Assembly: GCA_040387195.1 (NCBI GenBank)
Contig: JAZKEF010000003.1
Location: 68,121-132,120, forward strand
DNA from: UKL13-3 sp040387195
GTDB lineage: Bacteria > Bacteroidota > Bacteroidia > UKL13-3
Reading direction: 5' to 3'
DNA length: 64,000 bases
Positions 60,993 through 64,000 of this stretch are shown piece by piece. The first letter of the stretch is position 1; every line of letters begins with the position of its first letter. The translations under genes and the position numbers were made by a program. Under the pieces are notes generated by a model. It was not told the origin of the DNA. It searched no databases and saw only the letters and a program-made list of their open reading frames with translations.

Positions 60993-62372
60993 ATGAACCA
61001 TTACCTTAAAACCGATCTGGATGATACCATATGTGCCCTGGCCACAGCCGGAGGAATTGGTGCCATCGGGGTTATACGCATCAGCGGCAACAATACGTTT
61101 CCGTTGGTGAACAGCATCTTTAAAGGCAAAAATTTAGAGCAGGCTGATTCACATACCCTGCATTTCGGAAAAATCATGCAGGGTGATGTGGTGCTGGATG
61201 AAGTACTGGCTTCGGTTTTCAGAAATCCGAAATCATATACCGGGGAAGATACCATTGAACTGAGTTGCCATGGTTCACCTTATATTCTTCAGAAAATACT
61301 GGAACTGCTGGTGCAAAAAGGCGCACGTCTGGCCAAACCCGGAGAGTTTACCTTACGTGCTTTTCTGAATAAAAAATTGGACCTCTCGCAGGCAGAAGCT
61401 GTTGCCGACCTGATTGCTGCGGATAGTGCTGCATCGCATCAAACAGCCATGCAACAAATGCGGGGAGGTTATTCGCACCAGATCCAACACCTGCGCGAAC
61501 AGCTCATCAACTTCGCATCGCTCATTGAGCTGGAACTTGATTTTGCGGAAGAGGATGTGGAGTTTGCCAGCAAAAGTGAGTTGTACAACCTGGTTAAAAA
61601 TATTCACGTGCTTATTCAGTCGTTGCTGGAGTCTTTTCAATACGGCAATGTGCTGAAGAATGGCGTACCCACCGTAATAGCAGGCAGGCCCAATGCGGGA
61701 AAATCTACCCTGCTCAATGCCCTCCTCAAAGAAGAAAGAGCCATTGTAAGCAATATAGCCGGCACCACCCGCGATACCATTGAAGAATCATTTGTGGTGG
61801 ATGGCGTTACGTTCCGGTTAATCGATACTGCAGGCATCCGCCACTCCGAAGACACCATTGAAAGCATTGGTATTGAACGCACCTTTGATGCGATTGGCAA
61901 AGCATCACTTGTTTTGTATGTATTTGATGCCAGCACCACCACACCCGAACAATTGGAGGTAGAACTCTCTCAGATCCCAAATGGTAATAGAATCATTATT
62001 CCTATTGGAAACAAAGTCGACCTCGTCCAACCGATGGTTTCGACTCCGCTCAACCAACGGTTGGATATAACTTACATTTCTTCTTTGAATAAGCATGGTA
62101 TTGATGAGCTGATAGAACAACTCAGAGACTTCATCCATACCAACAAAAGCGGAAACGACATTGTGGTGAGTAATATCCGTCACTACGAAGCGCTGCAACA
62201 GGCATCGAATGCATTGGAGCAGGTACTTCAATCTATTGAGATGCAGATGAGCGGTGAGTTGCTTTCACTGGATATCCGCAAAGCAATCTTTCATTTGGGT
62301 GAGATTACGGGGGAGATTACTACGGAGGATTTGCTGGGAAATATTTTCAGTAAGTTTTGTATCGGAAAGTAA
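60993..62372 (+). CDS. mnmE: tRNA uridine-5-carboxymethylaminomethyl(34) synthesis GTPase
   Basis: 459 residues from ATG 60993 (MNHYLKTDLDDTICALAT). The N-terminal folate-binding domain (GAIGVIRISG; SYTGEDTIELSCHGSP) is followed by helices and an inserted G domain: GRPNAGKSTLLN (G1), GTTRD (G2), DTAG (G3), NKVD (G4). The C-terminal FCIGK is present with its catalytic cysteine. It works with MnmG to modify wobble uridines. A palindromic repeat sits just after the NKVD motif and is read in frame. Confidence 0.96.
   Translation: MNHYLKTDLDDTICALATAGGIGAIGVIRISGNNTFPLVNSIFKGKNLEQADSHTLHFGKIMQGDVVLDEVLASVFRNPKSYTGEDTIELSCHGSPYILQKILELLVQKGARLAKPGEFTLRAFLNKKLDLSQAEAVADLIAADSAASHQTAMQQMRGGYSHQIQHLREQLINFASLIELELDFAEEDVEFASKSELYNLVKNIHVLIQSLLESFQYGNVLKNGVPTVIAGRPNAGKSTLLNALLKEERAIVSNIAGTTRDTIEESFVVDGVTFRLIDTAGIRHSEDTIESIGIERTFDAIGKASLVLYVFDASTTTPEQLEVELSQIPNGNRIIIPIGNKVDLVQPMVSTPLNQRLDITYISSLNKHGIDELIEQLRDFIHTNKSGNDIVVSNIRHYEALQQASNALEQVLQSIEMQMSGELLSLDIRKAIFHLGEITGEITTEDLLGNIFSKFCIGK
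62027..62064. repeat. TCGRCTCCGCTC palindrome inside mnmE
   Basis: The 13-bp arms CCAACCGATGGTT (62027) and AACCAACGGTTGG (62052) pair at 12 of 13 positions around the loop TCGACTCCGCTC. It encodes part of a surface loop of the G domain after NKVDL. Confidence 0.7.
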
Positions 62373-62393
62373 CTATTACAAATAGTTTATGCT

Positions 62394-62416
62394 GGTTGAA
62401 GTTTGCAACTTCAATC
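62394..62416. repeat. AAGTTTGCAACTT-type hairpin after mnmE
   Basis: GGTTGAAGTT, TGC, AACTTCAATC: a 10-bp stem with one G-T pair, 21 bases after the mnmE stop. It belongs to the family found at 63710-63899. Confidence 0.7.
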
Positions 62417-62441
62417 ATTGCACTCTTGTTTTTTCCAACAT

Positions 62442-62474
62442 AAAAAAAGCCCCGGTAACTAAATACCGAGGCTT
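62442..62474 (-). terminator. Terminator for minus-strand transcription from the 62969 gene
   Basis: The stem AAGCC-CGGTA / TACCG-GGCTT has one internal mismatch and an A7 run on the plus strand, so the T tail lies on the minus strand. Such a transcript would carry the whole phased array in its 3' part. Confidence 0.65.
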
Positions 62475-62610
62475 CCCCAATAATCAAGTTTAACTAACCC
62501 CTTAGGAAAACGATTGCAATATATTTACAGGAATCTTAACTACCCGTGTACAAACGGATAAGATTTTAATTAACCGGTTCGACTTAATATCCTTTTTAAT
62601 TTAGTTTCAA

Positions 62611-62898
62611 CCTATTTTAAAACACCTTTTTGCTATCTTAATTCAGGTCAATCCTATTTTAAAATACCTTCTTCCTATTTTAATTCAGGTTGAACCTATT
62701 TTAGAATACCCGTCACCTATTTTAATTCAGGTTGATCCTATTTTAAAACACCTCCTCGCCTATTTTAATTCAGCTTGATTCTATTTTAAAATACCTCCTC
62801 ACCTATTTTAATTCAGTTTGATCCTGTTTTAAAATACCTCCCCACCTATTTTAATTCAGGTTGCTACCTATTTTAAAACACCTTCTTACCTATTTAAA
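62611..62898. repeat. Phased array: 14 CCTATTTTAA motifs every 21-22 bp
   Basis: Motif starts are 62611, 62632, 62653, 62674, 62695, 62716, 62737, 62759, 62780, 62802, 62823, 62845, 62867 and 62889: steps of 21 or 22 only. Two alternating sequences between motifs (TTCAGGTTGAT and AACACCTCCTCA types) make a 42-44 bp higher unit. A few copies differ at one base. No frame persists, and this is not CRISPR-like. The rest of the 596-base gap holds the hairpin, the terminator and the flanking inverted repeat listed. Confidence 0.92.
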
Positions 62899-62905
62899 AA
62901 CAGGT

Positions 62906-62950
62906 ACCACCTGAACGTATTTTGTCATTTCTAAAACATTATCAGGTGGT
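62906..62950. repeat. Perfect inverted repeat bordering the phased array
   Basis: ACCACCTGA (62906-62914) and TCAGGTGGT (62942-62950), perfect, with a 27-base centre. It lies between the array and the stop of the 62969 gene. Confidence 0.65.
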
Positions 62951-62968
62951 TACCTATCCTATTCGTCC

Positions 62969-63451
62969 TTACGGCTGTTTGGGAGCTTCGGGTTCTTTGG
63001 TATATCTGCCCTGCCCCTCAAACATCTGTTTGAGCTCTTCATATGCGACTTTTGCACCCGGAATACCCTGTACAGTGGCACGCTTGCAGGTATTGTAAAT
63101 CTCACGTGCCGCAACATAAGCTTCATGTCCTGCCTGATCGCGGGTATCGCTCACTTGTTTGCGTAATCTGTCGACCGGGACCAAAATGGCATCCATCTCC
63201 TTAGTAAGTTCCATATCCTTTTCCATTTCTCCAATCTCAAAAAACTGAGGTGCCAGCATTGGATTTGCCTTAGCAATTAAAAGGGCTCTTCTCACAAAAT
63301 CATAGCGGCCTGCTTCCATCCGTGTTAAACGTTTCGCTTCGGTAGGGTCTAATTCCACCAAAAAGGGGAGTTGATCGTGAATGCTCTGAAGAGCACTGTT
63401 AATCGTGTTGTGATTGTCGGGACTGACATGTCCTGAAACTTTGTTTTCCAT
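62969..63451 (-). CDS. Hypothetical helical protein
   Basis: 160 residues with no signal peptide or membrane helix. The composition is mostly helical and charged (LTRMEAGRYDFVRRALLIAKANPMLAPQFFEIGEMEKDMELTKEMDAIL...). A helical bundle is likely, with a P/E/K-rich tail (TKEPEAPKQP). No family is recognised. It is isolated between repeat-rich gaps. Confidence 0.7.
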   Translation of the reverse strand: MENKVSGHVSPDNHNTINSALQSIHDQLPFLVELDPTEAKRLTRMEAGRYDFVRRALLIAKANPMLAPQFFEIGEMEKDMELTKEMDAILVPVDRLRKQVSDTRDQAGHEAYVAAREIYNTCKRATVQGIPGAKVAYEELKQMFEGQGRYTKEPEAPKQP

Positions 63452-63709
63452 AGGGAATAAAAATTAAATGGTTTAAAATTATATGTATAAACATGGCCGG
63501 ATATGGCCGGTGTTCCTGATAGGGGTTTAAATGATGATTGTGCTGAATACATGAACTATGCTCCTGATGTATTCGGGGGCAACAAATAGTTATCTCAGAA
63601 AAAATAGTACGCAAATTATTTGAGTTGCAGAATTTACATAATGGATAAGTGTTACGTTGGATTTGAAGATTAAAATTTGCTTCATGTTGATTGCCGTTTG
63701 CTCCCTGCT
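63452..63709. other. Non-coding region upstream of the last gene
   Basis: Contains ATGGCCGGATATGGCCGG (a small direct repeat of ATGGCCGG, near 63493) and AT-rich DNA. Short frames here are not supported by codon use or start context. The final 100 bases of the window (63900-64000) show nothing clear. Confidence 0.4.
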
Positions 63710-63899
63710 GATTGAAGTTTGCAACTTCAATCATTGTACGCATGCAAGTTTGTAACTTGCTTATTCTCTCAATAGTCTTGCGTTATGGCAAGTTGCAAAC
63801 TTGCAGGGGTACCTTCTGTGAAGCTGTAAACTTCACAGAGCAAGGTGCTGATTGAAGTTTGCTACTTCAATCAGTGTATGCTTCCAAGTTTATAACTTG
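63710..63899. repeat. Cluster of six hairpins sharing an AAGTT-N3-AACTT core
   Basis: Hairpins at 63710-63732 (GATTGAAGTT/AACTTCAATC), 63744-63760 (GCAAGTT/AACTTGC), 63788-63804 (same stem, inverted loop), 63815-63839 (TCTGTGAAG/CTTCACAGA), 63850-63872 (GATTGAAGTT/ACTTCAATC) and 63885-63899 (CAAGTT/AACTTG). The core is shared while the outer stem varies and still pairs. No ORF is present. Confidence 0.8.
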
Positions 63900-64000
63900 C
63901 TTTGCTCACCCTCCTCACTTAATAACTTAAAGATTTGGTAAGCATTTGTAAGCTCCCCTGAAAATGGGACTGGATAAAAATAGGCAAAAAGTCTAATTTT

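Noticed and set aside
62611..62898. CRISPR array
   Set aside because: Spacers are not unique; the whole 42-44 bp unit repeats with drift, and no cas gene is near.
63399..63743. Two minus-strand ORFs upstream of the 62969 gene
   Set aside because: They overlap each other and the gene in other frames, with unlikely composition and a stem-loop inside.

Overview
The window is chromosomal DNA of a Bacteroidota bacterium, best matched to the Chitinophagales/Flavobacteriales type of genome. The evidence is a type IX secretion (T9SS) locus (porV, porU, two porP/SprF genes, gldJ), secreted proteins with T9SS C-terminal sorting domains, a fused SecDF, a TonB-type energy transducer, several ECF sigma modules, and upstream sequences that fit the Bacteroidota promoter (TTG/TTTG, about 20 bases, TAnnTTTG). 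No rRNA, tRNA, phage, transposase or CRISPR array was seen.

Layout. 1-4.6 kb: 3' end of guaB, a DUF1905/YdeI-like protein, an exonuclease/GIY-YIG fusion, queD-folE, and an ECF sigma factor. 4.7-8 kb: two secreted proteins, one with FG-GAP repeats and a sorting domain. 8-18.8 kb: murF, ispF, then the T9SS locus. 18.8-24.3 kb: nadC, a DUF4783 protein, gpmI, a lipoprotein, a LolA-like protein and rmuC. 24.4-25.9 kb: an ECF sigma / membrane anti-sigma-like / periplasmic Spy-like cassette. 26.2-29.6 kb: a deoxyhypusine-synthase-like enzyme, a class III aminotransferase and a lipoprotein. 29.6-41.4 kb: a phased repeat array, glycosyltransferase, rlmD, murB, an LTA-synthase-like membrane phosphotransferase, exbBD, secDF and udk. 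41.6-48.3 kb: a tetR-tolC-adaptor-RND efflux operon. 48.3-50.9 kb: two copies of a tiny unit (hairpin, 10-codon ORF, terminator), arsC and a subtilase. 50.9-55.5 kb: a DUF2238 membrane protein, a T9SS cargo protein, a second sigma/anti-sigma module preceded by a secreted protein, and a TonB-domain protein. 55.5-62.4 kb: aconitase, an M48 protease, a small protein, a desaturase and mnmE. 62.4-64 kb: repeats and one hypothetical gene.

Most genes are housekeeping. They cover the cell envelope (murF, murB, lolA, secDF, exbBD, LTA-like), nucleotide and cofactor supply (guaB, folE, queD, nadC, udk, ispF), central metabolism (gpmI, acn) and tRNA/rRNA modification (mnmE, rlmD). Specialised functions are T9SS secretion with its own cargo in the window, drug efflux, and ECF signalling.

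The less explained content is between genes. (1) A 54-bp block is duplicated exactly at 48576 and 48757. Each copy contains the same 10-codon ORF and a hairpin, and is followed by a terminator whose stem has compensatory base-pair changes between the copies. (2) Two unrelated arrays (29690-29931 and 62611-62898) each repeat a short motif every 21-22 bp, that is every two helical turns. (3) There are several families of small palindromes, two of them embedded in frame in genes. Many genes start downstream of their longest possible start codon; those choices are explained in each entry.
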